Assembly: GCA_012960135.1 (NCBI GenBank)
Contig: DUBW01000045.1
Coordinates: forward strand, 1 to 64,000
DNA: 64,000 nucleotides
Direction of reading: 5' to 3'
Source: Methyloprofundus sp.
Lineage (GTDB): Bacteria; Pseudomonadota; Gammaproteobacteria; Methylococcales; Methylomonadaceae
Made by a program: the position numbers and the translations under genes. The notes beneath the pieces were generated by a model. It saw only the letters and a list, made by a program, of their open reading frames with translations. It did not search any database and had not been told where the DNA came from. Position 1 is the first letter of the stretch, and each line of letters opens with the position of its first letter. Shown here piece by piece: positions 19,918 to 29,215 of this stretch.

Positions 19918-21832
19918 TTAATGACTAGTATAGCCATCAATTTTAATCCCACTAATAATCTTCTGTAATTCTGTGTACTGCTTTACTAGAGACACTAGCT
20001 GCGCCTCAAGAAATTGTATATTTTCAGCGACACCTTCTTTAGATCCGCTAATTTTGCGCAACATATGCAAGCGACTGTCTATTTGCTTTTTATGCTCTTT
20101 GATTTGCTTTACCAGAGGTACAAAAACACGCTTACTCCATTGATTTGCATCTTGATGAGCCATATCAAATACGTCACGAACTCGAGAGATAATCACGGTA
20201 TAAAGTTTTTTTACCACAACCGATTGCTTTGTCAGGGTTGTCTTGGTGCTGGATCGAAAAATCTCGCCTTCTTCTAATATGAGCTCTAACTGAAACTGAT
20301 ATTCACTCATACTGAATAATTTTGGTTCATCCTTCGAAAAACCATATTCATTACCAAATTTCTTGTGAATTTCTTTCATCAGATCTCGAGTTTCATTGCT
20401 GGTCTCAACTGCCTCATGCAATAAACCCCGTAAATCATCAAATAACGCTTGAATTTTCAGCTTCAACCGATAAGTAGTAAGACTTTTAGTTAATTCATCT
20501 TTGCTATTTTGTATTACTGCATCAACTTTTGTTCTAGATAATGAATTTACCAAGGCTTTGGCTTGCACTACAAAAACCTGATGACTAGATTGAAAATTTT
20601 CCACATTAAGCAAATAGCTTTGTTGACGCTCACGGGTTTCAATCAACAATTTACTCATTAATTCGGCATTATCACAATCTACCTTCTTAAATTCATCCAG
20701 TTGCTCTAATGCGTTTTTATATTTTTCCTCGCTTAAACCTAAAGATTCATTCAGTAACAATCCTATATTATTTGTTACTGCTTGTTTCAATACCTTGCGC
20801 CGATGAAGCAAAACATTATTCGACAAATATGACTCTAGACTAGCTAAACGACTTTTTTTCAGTAAATCTGCATCCGACTTAATTTTAGCGACTAATGCTT
20901 GTTTGGCAGAAATTGGGAAAACCAGTGGCTCATCAAGGTCTAACAGCTCAACCACTTTGCTAACGTGCTCTACAACTGAAGCATCATACTCTGCATCACC
21001 CTCTAGATCATCCCATAGGGTATCAATTTTATTCATGACAACAGCAAACTCTACCTTAACCCGACCTAAAGCGGTAGTAATATAGTTTCGCCATACTTTA
21101 AAACCACTTTTGATTACACCTCTATCCGTGGCAAGAACAAAAATAATAGCCTCTGCGCCGGGTAATATATTCAAGGTTAATTCAGGTTCGACTCTCAAAG
21201 TGCTTAGACTTGGCGCATCTAGAATGCATAAGCCTTGCTTTAATAAAGGATGTGAGAGGTTGATGCCAACAAGGAACCTCTATTTCTTCTGCATCCAGTA
21301 AGCCCAGCCCGTTAATCTCAATTTCATTCCACAAGCCCAAATTCTGAGCATGTTCTTGGGACACTTTTTTAACCGCAAGCAATTATGCTAATGCTTTCTG
21401 CATTTGTGCAGGTGAAGTAAAATCCAGCTCAATTTGCTTCCAGTTAACAGAATTTTTCCGAAACTCCATCAACGAAGTTTCTTCAATTCGGGTTTCTATA
21501 TCCAGCAGGCGTAAGTAATTGAGGTCTGCAGCGTCATAAAACAATTCTGCTGGACACATCATCGTATGGTCTGTCGTTGCAGGCAAAAGCCTGAATCCCA
21601 TTTCAGCAAAAAACAGGGCATTGATTAATTCAGCTTTATCACGCGAAAATTCAGCAGTAAACGCTAGTGTAATACGCTCGTTTTTTAGGGCGTCAAGTAT
21701 CCTTAACAAAGCCACACTATGATGCACCTCCTTTAGGTCATGGCGATCACACCAGTCACGATACATTTCAATAGCCTTGGCCACTTCATCTCGCCATTGA
21801 ACATATTCATGTAACTGCGCTTTAAATCCCAT
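19918..21832 (-). pseudogene. Dynamin-like GTPase, broken
   Basis: Three pieces read as one family protein. Residues 1-149 (21832-21383) end in a TAA after QKALA; the same frame continues to about 21260 (LLAVKKVSQEHAQNLGLWNE, EEIEVPCWH); a shift then restores NLSHPLLKQGLCILDAPSLS and the long C-terminal frame (to 19918) with G4 VMNKIDTLWDD and a helical stalk. The GTPase core is also ruined: the P-loop reads AEFSRDKAE where GEFSRGKSE is expected, and G3 reads DAPSL instead of DTPGL. Such proteins remodel membranes; this copy looks dead even if the frameshift were an assembly error. Confidence 0.8.
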
Positions 21833-21922
21833 ACTTCTCTTGCCTTTATCACTGCTATTAAATTAAGCAAAAAACTGTTTAATTTAGTTTTAGTAAATTG
21901 TAGCCTAACAACTGTAAATTAC

Positions 21923-22615
21923 TTAACGCCGCATAAAAATCAAATCCCAGACACCGTGCCCCAGACGCAAACCTCTTTGTTCAAATTTTGTTAAGGGCCG
22001 ATAGTCCGGTCTTGGGCAATAACTTTGATCGCTACTTTGATTAGTAAATTGATCAGCCACTGCCAAAATTTTCAACATATGCTGGGCATAATGTTGCCAG
22101 TCGGTTGCCGCATGGAAATATCCTCCTGCAACCAGTTTCTGCGCTATTAAATGCACAAAGCTGGGGCGTACAATACGCCTTTTATGGTGCTTTCTTTTAT
22201 GCCAGGGATCTGGAAAAAATAAATGTACAGCAGATAAGCCATGCGCTGGAATACAGCTCTCTAAAACTTCTATTGCATCATGGTAAAAGACTCTAACATT
22301 AGTAATGTCTTGCCTTTCCAGTTGCGCTAATAAATTACCGACACCAGGCTTATGCACCTCGATGCCGATATAATCTTTATCGGGATTAGCTGCCGCTGTT
22401 TGCGCTAGGCTCTCACCATTCCCGAAGCCTATTTCCAGAACGACAGGCGCGCGGCGCCCAAAAACTGCTACAAAATTACAGGGCTGTTGATGATTCAGGC
22501 AGTATTTTTCCCAAAGCGTATCCAGCGCCAGTCTCTGCGCGTCTGTCATTCGCCCAATGCGGCGAATAAAGCTCTTTATTCTTGGAGCATCCTGCCCGTT
22601 TTCCAGTGTGGCCAA
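21923..22615 (-). CDS. trmB: tRNA (guanine-N7-)-methyltransferase
   Basis: TrmB makes m7G46 in the tRNA variable loop. The 230 residues include the SAM motif VVLEIGFGNGESLAQTA, the acidic YIGIEVHKPGVGNLLAQ and the signature HLFFPDPWHKRKHHKRRIV used for tRNA binding. It follows thiSG by 5 bp, so aroG-thiSG-trmB is probably one transcript. Confidence 0.96.
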   Translation of the reverse strand: MATLENGQDAPRIKSFIRRIGRMTDAQRLALDTLWEKYCLNHQQPCNFVAVFGRRAPVVLEIGFGNGESLAQTAAANPDKDYIGIEVHKPGVGNLLAQLERQDITNVRVFYHDAIEVLESCIPAHGLSAVHLFFPDPWHKRKHHKRRIVRPSFVHLIAQKLVAGGYFHAATDWQHYAQHMLKILAVADQFTNQSSDQSYCPRPDYRPLTKFEQRGLRLGHGVWDLIFMRR

Positions 22616-22620
22616 AACGT

Positions 22621-23598
22621 TTACCCAATCAGGCCATCTAAGGGTGAAGAAGCTGATGCAAAGCGCTTCCTGGGTATACGCCCGGCCAAAAAGGCTTCCC
22701 GCCCTGCCTGGATCCCTTTTTTCATTGCCGACGCCATTAATACTGGGTTTTGTGCGTCAGCAATCGCCGTATTCATTAATACGCCAGCGCAACCCAACTC
22801 CATTGCGATAGCAGCATCCGATGCCGTACCAACACCCGCATCCACTAAAATAGGGACATTAGCATTCTCAACAATGGTCAGAATATTATAGGGATTTTGC
22901 ACACCCAGACCCGAACCAATCGGGGCTGCAAGTGGCATAACTGCAACACAGCCTATCTCTTCCAGGCGCTTAGCAATAATAGGGTCATCGTTAGTATAAA
23001 CCATGACATCAAAGCCATCTTTAACCAATATCTCTGCCGCCGCCAGGGTCTGAACGATCTCGGGTAATAAGGTTTTCTGATCCGCCAGAACCTCCAGTTT
23101 AACCAGTTTATGCCCGTGCAATAATTCACGCGCCAAACGACAAGTCCTGACTGCATCATCAGCCGTAAAGCAACCTGCTGTGTTAGGTAAAATCGTATAT
23201 TTATCAGGTGAAATAACATCTAATAAATTTTCCTCATTAGGATTTTGACCAATATTCGTGCGTCTTATCGCTACCGTAACAATCTCTGCTCCACTCGCCT
23301 CAATCGCTAGGCGAGTTTCCTGCATATCCTTGTATTTACCCGTACCGACTAATAAGCGTGACTTATATTGTTGACCAGCGACGGTAAAACTATCTTCCTG
23401 CCCTCCACCTATTGCCTGGACAACTTCAAGTTTATCTTCAGCTTTAACACTGGTTACAGCGTATTGATCAAAGGGTAAAATTTCTTTGTTCAATTCAACG
23501 GCAATACGCTTATTGGCTAAACCCAGTTCGCTAACAATATCCGCCACGTTAATATCTTCGGCATATCGCCTAGTTTCGCCATTTACATAAACATTCAT
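22621..23598 (-). CDS. thiG: ThiS-ThiG fusion: sulfur carrier plus thiazole synthase
   Basis: Residues 1-66 are ThiS ([20 protein letters not shown], ending AIGGG), residues 71-325 are ThiG ([40 protein letters not shown]). ThiS normally needs a free C-terminal Gly-Gly to become a thiocarboxylate; here GGG continues as QEDSF into ThiG, so either proteolysis frees it or the fused chain works differently. Both domains look complete. The gene starts 13 bp after aroG and no TPP riboswitch fits in that space. Confidence 0.93.
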   Translation of the reverse strand: MNVYVNGETRRYAEDINVADIVSELGLANKRIAVELNKEILPFDQYAVTSVKAEDKLEVVQAIGGGQEDSFTVAGQQYKSRLLVGTGKYKDMQETRLAIEASGAEIVTVAIRRTNIGQNPNEENLLDVISPDKYTILPNTAGCFTADDAVRTCRLARELLHGHKLVKLEVLADQKTLLPEIVQTLAAAEILVKDGFDVMVYTNDDPIIAKRLEEIGCVAVMPLAAPIGSGLGVQNPYNILTIVENANVPILVDAGVGTASDAAIAMELGCAGVLMNTAIADAQNPVLMASAMKKGIQAGREAFLAGRIPRKRFASASSPLDGLIG

Positions 23599-23611
23599 TC
23601 TTTGGTTCCTG

Positions 23612-24682
23612 TTAGTTTTTTACAGTTCTTCTTTTTTGTACCGCAAGCGCTAAATCCTTAAGCAAAATCTCCGTATCAGCCCAGTCTATACAGCCGTCGG
23701 TAATGCTTTGCCCATAAACCAGTGGCTGCCCTGGCACCACATCTTGTCGCCCGGATTTTAGATGGCTTTCAATCATAACGCCCATAATACGCTGATCACC
23801 ACCGGCTATTTGTTCAGCAACATCCTCAGCAACCAGTAACTGACGCTGACATTGCTTTAAACTATTGGCATGACTCAAATCAATCATGATATTAGCTTTT
23901 AAATCTGCCTTTTGCATGCTTTGAGCGACCTGATCGACACTGACTGCATCATAATTAGGGCCATCGCTGCCGCCACGTAAAATGATGTGTGCATCTTCAT
24001 TACCCGTGGTGGAAAATATTGCCGAATGCCCTGCTCTGGTAACCGACAAGAAATGATGCGGGCGCATCGCTGCATTAATAGCGTCATTGGCAATCGCAAT
24101 CGTGCCATCGGTGGCATTTTTAAAGCCAACAGGACAGGATAAGCCAGAAGCCAGTTCTCTATGACATTGACTTTCGGTAGTTCTTGCGCCTATTGCTCCC
24201 CAGGCTATCAAATCAGAAAAATACTGCGGGGTAATTAAATCCAGATATTCGGTGGCTGCGGGTATACCCAAAGCATTCAGATCCAGTAATAATTTGCGCG
24301 CAATGCGCAGGCCTTTATTGATATTAAAGCTATCATCTATATCCGGATCATTAATCAACCCTTTCCAGCCCACCGTAGTACGAGGCTTCTCAAAGTAAAC
24401 GCGCATAACAATATGCAGATCCTGCTGTAACTCATCTTTCAGCGCTTTTAACTTTTGTGCATATTCAAGGGCTGCTTTGGTATCATGAATAGAGCAAGGC
24501 CCAACGATTACCAACAAACGATCATCCTGGTCCATTAAAATATCATGCACAGCTGCGCGAGCCTCGGCAGTAGTTTTAGCGGTTAATTCAGTTAACGGCA
24601 ACTCTTCATGAGCCTGTACCGGCGCCATAACCTCTTTGGTCTCTCGAATTCTTAAATTATCGGTGTTAAATTGACTTTGCAT
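23612..24682 (-). CDS. aroG: 3-deoxy-7-phosphoheptulonate (DAHP) synthase, class I
   Basis: The enzyme condenses phosphoenolpyruvate and erythrose-4-phosphate, the first step to chorismate. The 356-residue protein has the AroF/G/H motifs [50 protein letters not shown] and [10 protein letters not shown]. Which amino acid inhibits it cannot be decided by eye, so the symbol is nominal. It heads aroG-thiSG-trmB. Confidence 0.93.
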   Translation of the reverse strand: MQSQFNTDNLRIRETKEVMAPVQAHEELPLTELTAKTTAEARAAVHDILMDQDDRLLVIVGPCSIHDTKAALEYAQKLKALKDELQQDLHIVMRVYFEKPRTTVGWKGLINDPDIDDSFNINKGLRIARKLLLDLNALGIPAATEYLDLITPQYFSDLIAWGAIGARTTESQCHRELASGLSCPVGFKNATDGTIAIANDAINAAMRPHHFLSVTRAGHSAIFSTTGNEDAHIILRGGSDGPNYDAVSVDQVAQSMQKADLKANIMIDLSHANSLKQCQRQLLVAEDVAEQIAGGDQRIMGVMIESHLKSGRQDVVPGQPLVYGQSITDGCIDWADTEILLKDLALAVQKRRTVKN

Positions 24683-24843
24683 GAGTTATACGAAAACGAT
24701 GATCACTAATTAAATAATTAACCGAATATTTTAACACATAAACAATGCAACAAATAAGCCTGCCTTTTTAAAACAGGAAAGGCTATAATTTTAAACCATC
24801 ATATACTCAAATCCGCACTTAGAGCGCCGACTTAGAACGCCAC

Positions 24844-24930
24844 CCTTTGGCTCTTAATGGACTTATAAAAAACACCCACTTAACCTATGAGTGAAGCTAA
24901 TGTTTTTTATAAGCCCCTAGAAACCAAAGG
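24844..24930. repeat. Interrupted inverted repeat upstream of the MNIO gene
   Basis: The arms CCTTTGG..CTTATAAAAAACA (24844-24874) and TGTTTTTTATAAG..CCAAAGG (24901-24930) pair with one unpaired spacer in each arm and a loop of 26 bases. The rest of the 398-bp gap between aroG and the MNIO gene (24683-25080) contains no small Cys-rich reading frame that I can support. The gap has only this element and, at about 25011-25036, a half-copy of the GCTAAAACCGCTCC-type repeat. Confidence 0.65.
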
Positions 24931-25080
24931 CTAGCACTCTATATCCACAACTAAATATGGACCTGGGATATAGGTTCGGCTTTAGCCAACTCTTATCCTT
25001 GTTTTGAATATTGGCGAGCTAAAACCGCTCCCTACTGTAGTTTTCGTCAGCAATTTAACCCATAACAATAAAGGAACATC

Positions 25081-25932
25081 ATGCGACACACACAAAACCT
25101 TGTTCATGACGCAGGCCTTGGTTTGCGCCGCTCCTTTATTGAACAAGCACTGGCAACACCCTTAGACAATGTCAGCTTTTATGAGATTGCTCCTGAAAAC
25201 TGGATGACACTAGGCGGAAAGCTCGGTCAGCAATTTAACGCCATGACCGAACGCTACTCTTTTGTCTGTCATGGTTTATCCCTATCTATTGGTAGCACAG
25301 ATCCACTGGACGAAGAATTTGTACGCAATTTAAAAGACTTTATGCGCGCGCATAAAATCAAATTTTATAGCGAACACCTAAGCTACTGTAGCCACGCAGG
25401 ACATCTTTACGATCTAATGCCTATTCCTTTTACAGAAGAAGCCGTACATCACGTCGCAAAGCGTATTCAGCGAGTACAGGATATTCTGGAACAAAAAATA
25501 GCGATTGAAAACGTCTCCTACTATGCCGCCCCCGGGCAGGAAATGCCTGAAATTGAATTTTTCAATGCCGTTATCGCCGAGGCAGACTGTGATGTATTGT
25601 TAGACCTCAACAACATCTATGTGAACAGCGTCAATCATGGCTACAATGCGGAAGAGTTTCTCCAGGCCATTCCTGCCGAACGTATCAGTTATGCACATAT
25701 AGCTGGCCACTATGTAGAAGCAGATGATTTTCTGGTTGATACACATGGAGCTGAAGTCATCGACCCTGTCTGGAAATTACTGAGCAAAGCCTATCAGCTT
25801 TATGGTGTATTTCCGACCCTACTGGAAAGAGACTTTAATATACCCGATATTGCAGAATTACAGCGTGAAGTGAGCACCATTCAATCTATTCAACAGGCTT
25901 GGCACAGACAAAATGAGCAACTTTCCGCATAG
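25081..25932 (+). CDS. MNIO family (DUF692/UPF0276) iron-dependent peptide-modifying enzyme
   Basis: This 283-residue TIM-barrel protein belongs to the multinuclear non-heme iron oxidative enzymes (MbnB, TglH, bufferin BufB relatives), which modify Cys or other residues of ribosomal peptides. Metal-site motifs are all present: LGLRRSFIEQAL, VCHGLSLSIGS, YSEHLSYC, AIENVSYY, LLDLNNIYVNSVNHG, YAHIAGHY, DTHGAEV and LLERDFNIP. It overlaps the DUF2063 partner by 20 bp. A good SD (AAAGGAACATC) precedes the ATG. No precursor peptide gene is adjacent. Confidence 0.92.
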   Translation: MRHTQNLVHDAGLGLRRSFIEQALATPLDNVSFYEIAPENWMTLGGKLGQQFNAMTERYSFVCHGLSLSIGSTDPLDEEFVRNLKDFMRAHKIKFYSEHLSYCSHAGHLYDLMPIPFTEEAVHHVAKRIQRVQDILEQKIAIENVSYYAAPGQEMPEIEFFNAVIAEADCDVLLDLNNIYVNSVNHGYNAEEFLQAIPAERISYAHIAGHYVEADDFLVDTHGAEVIDPVWKLLSKAYQLYGVFPTLLERDFNIPDIAELQREVSTIQSIQQAWHRQNEQLSA

Positions 25933-26668
25933 CGTAGACTTTAAAGCGAAACAGGCTGAATTTTCCAATTACATCCGCGACCCCGCCGCATTCCCCTGTC
26001 CGGAAGACGTTAAGCCAGAACGGATGCAGATGTATCGATCATTATTTTTTAATAATGTAGAAAGCTTTTTATCCAGTAACTTTCCAGTATTACGCAAGAT
26101 TTTCAACGACAACCAATGGCAACGGCTGGCACAGGATTTTTTTGCCCATCACCCTAGCACCACCCCCTATTTTTCGGAAATTCCTGAAGAGTTTATCGCT
26201 TATCTGCAAAATGAAAGAGAGACCATCGCAGATGATTACCCCTTTATGCTCGAGCTCGCTCATTATGAATGGGTAGAAATGGCTTTATCAATTTCTCAGG
26301 AAGAGACAACCGCCACAGGTACTCAGACGATAGCTGATTTTTCACAAACCATCAGCCTCTCACCTCTGGCCTGGCCTTTAGCTTACCAATTTCCGGTGCA
26401 TAAGATTTCCCCCGACTACCTGCCATTACAGGCTCCGGAACAACCCTGTTACCTAGTCGTTTACCGCGATAGTGACGATCAGGTAAATTTTATCGAACTC
26501 TCGATCATGAGTTATTTTTTACTGCATACATTACAAGAGCAACAAACGATAAATATTGCTGACTGTCTATCTAAGATTCTGCCCGAAAATTCTGATGAAT
26601 CGTTAGAAAGCTCAGCAATAGAAGCAATACAACAGTTTGTAAATAAACAAATTATATTAATTCGGTAA
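25913..26668 (+). CDS. DUF2063 MNIO partner protein (HvfC/BufC-like)
   Basis: DUF2063 proteins pair with MNIO enzymes and are thought to deliver the precursor peptide. The 251-residue chain shows the family N-terminal helical domain (YRSLFFNNVESFLSSNFPVL, FFAHHPSTTPYFSEIPEEF) and a beta-rich C-terminal half with a conserved LVVYRDSDDQVNFIELS. Its start lies within the MNIO gene (20-bp overlap), so the two are coupled. There is no precursor gene downstream either: the next gene is on the other strand. Confidence 0.88.
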   Translation: MSNFPHSVDFKAKQAEFSNYIRDPAAFPCPEDVKPERMQMYRSLFFNNVESFLSSNFPVLRKIFNDNQWQRLAQDFFAHHPSTTPYFSEIPEEFIAYLQNERETIADDYPFMLELAHYEWVEMALSISQEETTATGTQTIADFSQTISLSPLAWPLAYQFPVHKISPDYLPLQAPEQPCYLVVYRDSDDQVNFIELSIMSYFLLHTLQEQQTINIADCLSKILPENSDESLESSAIEAIQQFVNKQIILIR

Positions 26669-26767
26669 TCAATCAGTTTTATTATAAAACCAGTGAGCCC
26701 TCATATCAGAGATGATGAGTTTCGTGCCTCAACCTATCCTATATTGGGGCTGAGTGCGACAAACAAC

Positions 26768-27262
26768 TTACACGTCCGAGGCTCTAAACTCCCCTGCCTG
26801 CTTGTCTTTTAAAACCTTATCCCAATCAAATACTTTGCCATTCATTGTAATATAAATACCTGCAGGCAATAGTTGCACTGCTATTATGGCACTTCCCAGA
26901 TTAAACATGGCATCGGACTGTTTTATGGAATAAGGAATCATTGCGCCGACCAACACGATGGTTTTTTCCTGTATTGTTTGAGCTAGATATTTTGCGGTGT
27001 CAACCATGGTGTCGCTACCGTGGGTTATGATAACTTGTTGTGCATCACTGGCCAGACAGCTTTTCTTTATCTGCTCACAGTCATCCTCAGTCATTTCCAG
27101 GCTGTCTTTTAGCATTAGCTGCTGCACGTCAATTTCTGCAGTACATCGCGCCTGCTTTAGCATGCCCGGGATATGAGTTTCTGGGAAAGACAATTCGCCG
27201 TTTAGCTCATTGTAATGTTTATCTATAGTTCCGCCGGTTATAATTAGCTTTATCATTGCCAT
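26768..27262 (-). CDS. Short asparaginase-domain protein
   Basis: The 164 residues correspond only to the N-terminal domain of L-asparaginase: IITGGTIDKHYNE contains the first catalytic Thr and VIITHGSDTMVDTAKYL the second Thr-Asp pair. The C-terminal dimerisation domain is absent, yet the reading frame ends cleanly, and short stand-alone versions are known in databases as asparaginase-domain proteins. Activity is uncertain. Its ATG overlaps the TGA of a short upstream frame (see 27253-27357). Confidence 0.8.
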   Translation of the reverse strand: MAMIKLIITGGTIDKHYNELNGELSFPETHIPGMLKQARCTAEIDVQQLMLKDSLEMTEDDCEQIKKSCLASDAQQVIITHGSDTMVDTAKYLAQTIQEKTIVLVGAMIPYSIKQSDAMFNLGSAIIAVQLLPAGIYITMNGKVFDWDKVLKDKQAGEFRASDV

Positions 27263-27357
27263 TTTTGCTGCTGAGATTTTGCCGCTATACCAATCTCTGA
27301 TTCGGGTTCTTGATCAGCAATGCGTTGTAAAACGGATAGGCTAGGTTCTTCTAACAA
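27253..27357 (-). CDS. Possible small coding frame, 34 codons, coupled to the asparaginase-like gene
   Basis: This frame begins TTG (27357), reads LLEEPSLSVLQRIADQEPES then EIGIAAKSQQQKWQ, and stops with a TGA that overlaps the second ATG of the asparaginase-like gene. Composition is protein-like. It may be a real small protein, or the C-terminal part of the 70-aa frame displaced by a frameshift, since that frame stops only 3 bp upstream. No clear SD. Low confidence. Confidence 0.3.
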   Translation of the reverse strand: MLEEPSLSVLQRIADQEPESEIGIAAKSQQQKWQ

Positions 27358-27359
27358 TG

Positions 27360-27572
27360 CTATGCTACTAGGCGAACCGAGGGATAATGCGCTCGTAATG
27401 CTGCCAGCCCTCTAAGATAGGCATTTGCCTCACGCAGCTCATAGAGCATAAGTTTTTCTGGGTCGCCGGTAAAAAGTTCTCTGAGCAAATTACCATGCCG
27501 GGTTTGCTCGCGAACTATGTCTCTGGGATCTAATTTAGGAATTTCTGTTGGGTCGTTGCAACAGTTGCTCAT
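27360..27572 (-). CDS. Hypothetical 70-aa protein
   Basis: I do not recognise the family. The chain is MSNCCNDPTEIPKLDPRDIV followed by charged helices (LLRELFTGDPEKLMLYELRE, ANAYLRGLAALRAHYP). A Cys-Cys pair is at positions 4-5, with no signal peptide or membrane helix. The start has a fair SD (AGGAG, in the stretch complementary to 27580-27590). It may continue by a frameshift into the next small frame, giving about 105 residues, just before the asparaginase-like gene. Confidence 0.55.
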   Translation of the reverse strand: MSNCCNDPTEIPKLDPRDIVREQTRHGNLLRELFTGDPEKLMLYELREANAYLRGLAALRAHYPSVRLVA

Positions 27573-27788
27573 AATTATTACTCCTGCTTAAGCATTCACG
27601 AGGAATAAATCAATGGAGCCCAGGCCTTTAGAGATAGTGAAAGTATTAGCTATTAATCCAGATAACGAGCCCCTGTAGGCTGGGATGGAACTTGTGCAAC
27701 CCCCCAGCTTTCACCTTGCCGGGTTTCACCCCTCAACCACAGTCTACATTGGATACCTTCACCCTCTCTTTAAGAGAGGAAGGCGTTT

Positions 27789-28352
27789 TTACTTTTCGTC
27801 ATCTCCACCTTTACACTGACTACAGCTCCCATTCCATATTGGATTTTCGAGATCATCCTGATGCAGTTTTGCTTCGTCTTCCGGATAGATGTGCCAGAAA
27901 GACTGGTCTATTTTGGCATTATCATAGCCTTGTTTTCTGCCATGATTAAACGGACACCACCAGTTTTCAATTAGCTTTACCAGATAGGCATGCCACTCAA
28001 ACAGGCCCACGCTAACCGGGCAATACCAGGTACAGTTTAAAATCCAGTATAGCCGTGTTTGTGCCAGACTTAAGAAAAAACTGGCATCCATGGTAATCTG
28101 ATTTTTTAGATTATAGCGATGCGTTTTTCTTTCTGGTAGAAAATCAAATAGGGTTTTCAAGTTTTCAGCGCCCACCATTTTTAAATGGTAATACGACAAT
28201 AGTGCACTGGTAATGACAAAAGGCCAGGTGAGGATTGGCAAATAAACCAGTACCAACCCTACTCCTCTACGCCACGGGGCTATGCTTTTATGATTGCGGC
28301 CAATATTGACGCGGTGTTCTTCCTGGGTTGTAGATGATTCACAAGCTTTCAT
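27789..28352 (-). CDS. Hypothetical Cys-rich protein with one membrane segment
   Basis: Unrecognised 187-residue protein. One strong hydrophobic segment at about residues 31-53 (VGLVLVYLPILTWPFVITSA). The C-terminal half has CTWYCPVSVGLFEWHAYLVK, WWCPFNHGRK and a final CSQCKGG, so Cys107, 111, 133, 177 and 180 could bind a metal or heme; this is inference. The histidines around 75-80 and 121 add to that impression. It is oriented with the 70-aa gene, about 220 bp upstream of it. Confidence 0.65.
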   Translation of the reverse strand: MKACESSTTQEEHRVNIGRNHKSIAPWRRGVGLVLVYLPILTWPFVITSALLSYYHLKMVGAENLKTLFDFLPERKTHRYNLKNQITMDASFFLSLAQTRLYWILNCTWYCPVSVGLFEWHAYLVKLIENWWCPFNHGRKQGYDNAKIDQSFWHIYPEDEAKLHQDDLENPIWNGSCSQCKGGDDEK

Positions 28353-28461
28353 TTATAGTTTCCTTAAGTTCAGAGTTATTTTAATTATTTAACTTTGATG
28401 TTTGAATAAAACTGCTGCACATAAACATGCGCAGTCATATGAATAGAAAATCAAACAGTTT

Positions 28462-28519
28462 GTAGGGCGGCGCGTTAACCTGCCCGGCACGACACCTACG
28501 GACTAAAGCACCGCCCTAC
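28462..28519. repeat. Dispersed hairpin repeat (GTAGGGCGG type)
   Basis: GTAGGGCGG at 28462-28470 pairs with CCGCCCTAC at 28511-28519; between them is a diverged GGACTAAAGC core. It lies in the 197-bp gap between pgl and the 187-aa gene and matches the left arm of the 31174 repeat in its outer bases. Confidence 0.7.
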
Positions 28520-28549
28520 TACTGATTTATCTGATTTCTTTAGTACTTA

Positions 28550-29215
28550 TTAAACACTCAATAATACATCAACGCCAGAAGCTGGACATAGATGTGTTGC
28601 TGGAATATCTTGCTGATTTTTCCATGCCGCGAGTGCCTCCTGCTTATCACCGGAAACTATAAAAATTAGCTCTACCGTATTACTTAGTGCTTTGGCACTG
28701 ATCGTTACCCGGTCAGCCGGTGGTTTAGGCGAATTATGTACCGCATGAGTCAGCTCATCAACATTGTGTACATGTCCTGGAAATAAGCTGGCAGTATGGC
28801 CATCCTCTCCCATGCCCAGCAATACCAGATCAAATGCCCCTGCTGCAGCAACATCTTGCGCATATTGTTCGGCACCTATTCCAGCGCCTAATTCAGCGGG
28901 TATCCGATGAATCTGTTCCTTAGGAATAGCGACTAGATCCAGCCATTTTTGCTCAGCAACCAGGCTGTTACGCTCGCTATCATCAACCGGCAAACAACGC
29001 TCATCACCGTAGTAAATATGCCATTTACTCCAGTCTGCTGGCTTAGTTGCCAAAAGCTGATAGGCCTTCACAGGCGCAGTGCCTCCGGCTAAAACCAGTT
29101 TAAACGAATCATGCGCTATGATCGCTTTGTCTGCTGCATCTAATACACGCTGACATGCCGCTTCTGCTAACTGGTCGATTGAATCATACGGCTTCCAGTT
29201 TACGATTTGGGTCAT
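28550..29215 (-). CDS. pgl: 6-phosphogluconolactonase
   Basis: The DevB-type lactonase hydrolyses 6-phosphogluconolactone, the second step of the oxidative pentose phosphate route. The 221 residues include [37 protein letters not shown] and [16 protein letters not shown], the family signatures. It overlaps the end of zwf by 4 bp. Product passes to gnd, encoded upstream on the same strand. Confidence 0.96.
   Translation of the reverse strand: MTQIVNWKPYDSIDQLAEAACQRVLDAADKAIIAHDSFKLVLAGGTAPVKAYQLLATKPADWSKWHIYYGDERCLPVDDSERNSLVAEQKWLDLVAIPKEQIHRIPAELGAGIGAEQYAQDVAAAGAFDLVLLGMGEDGHTASLFPGHVHNVDELTHAVHNSPKPPADRVTISAKALSNTVELIFIVSGDKQEALAAWKNQQDIPATHLCPASGVDVLLSV

Noticed and set aside
22487..22891. 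134-codon plus-strand frame across trmB and thiSG
   Set aside because: Antisense to two well-supported genes and without a ribosome site or recognisable motif.
23599..23611. TPP riboswitch before thiSG
   Set aside because: Only 13 bp separate aroG and thiSG, far too short, and no thi-box is visible before aroG.
27613..27678. 22-codon plus-strand frame with a GAGGAAT ribosome-like site (MEPRPLEIVKVLAINPDNEP)
   Set aside because: Very short, no neighbour on that strand, and no conservation can be shown; could be a remnant. Left out of the annotation.
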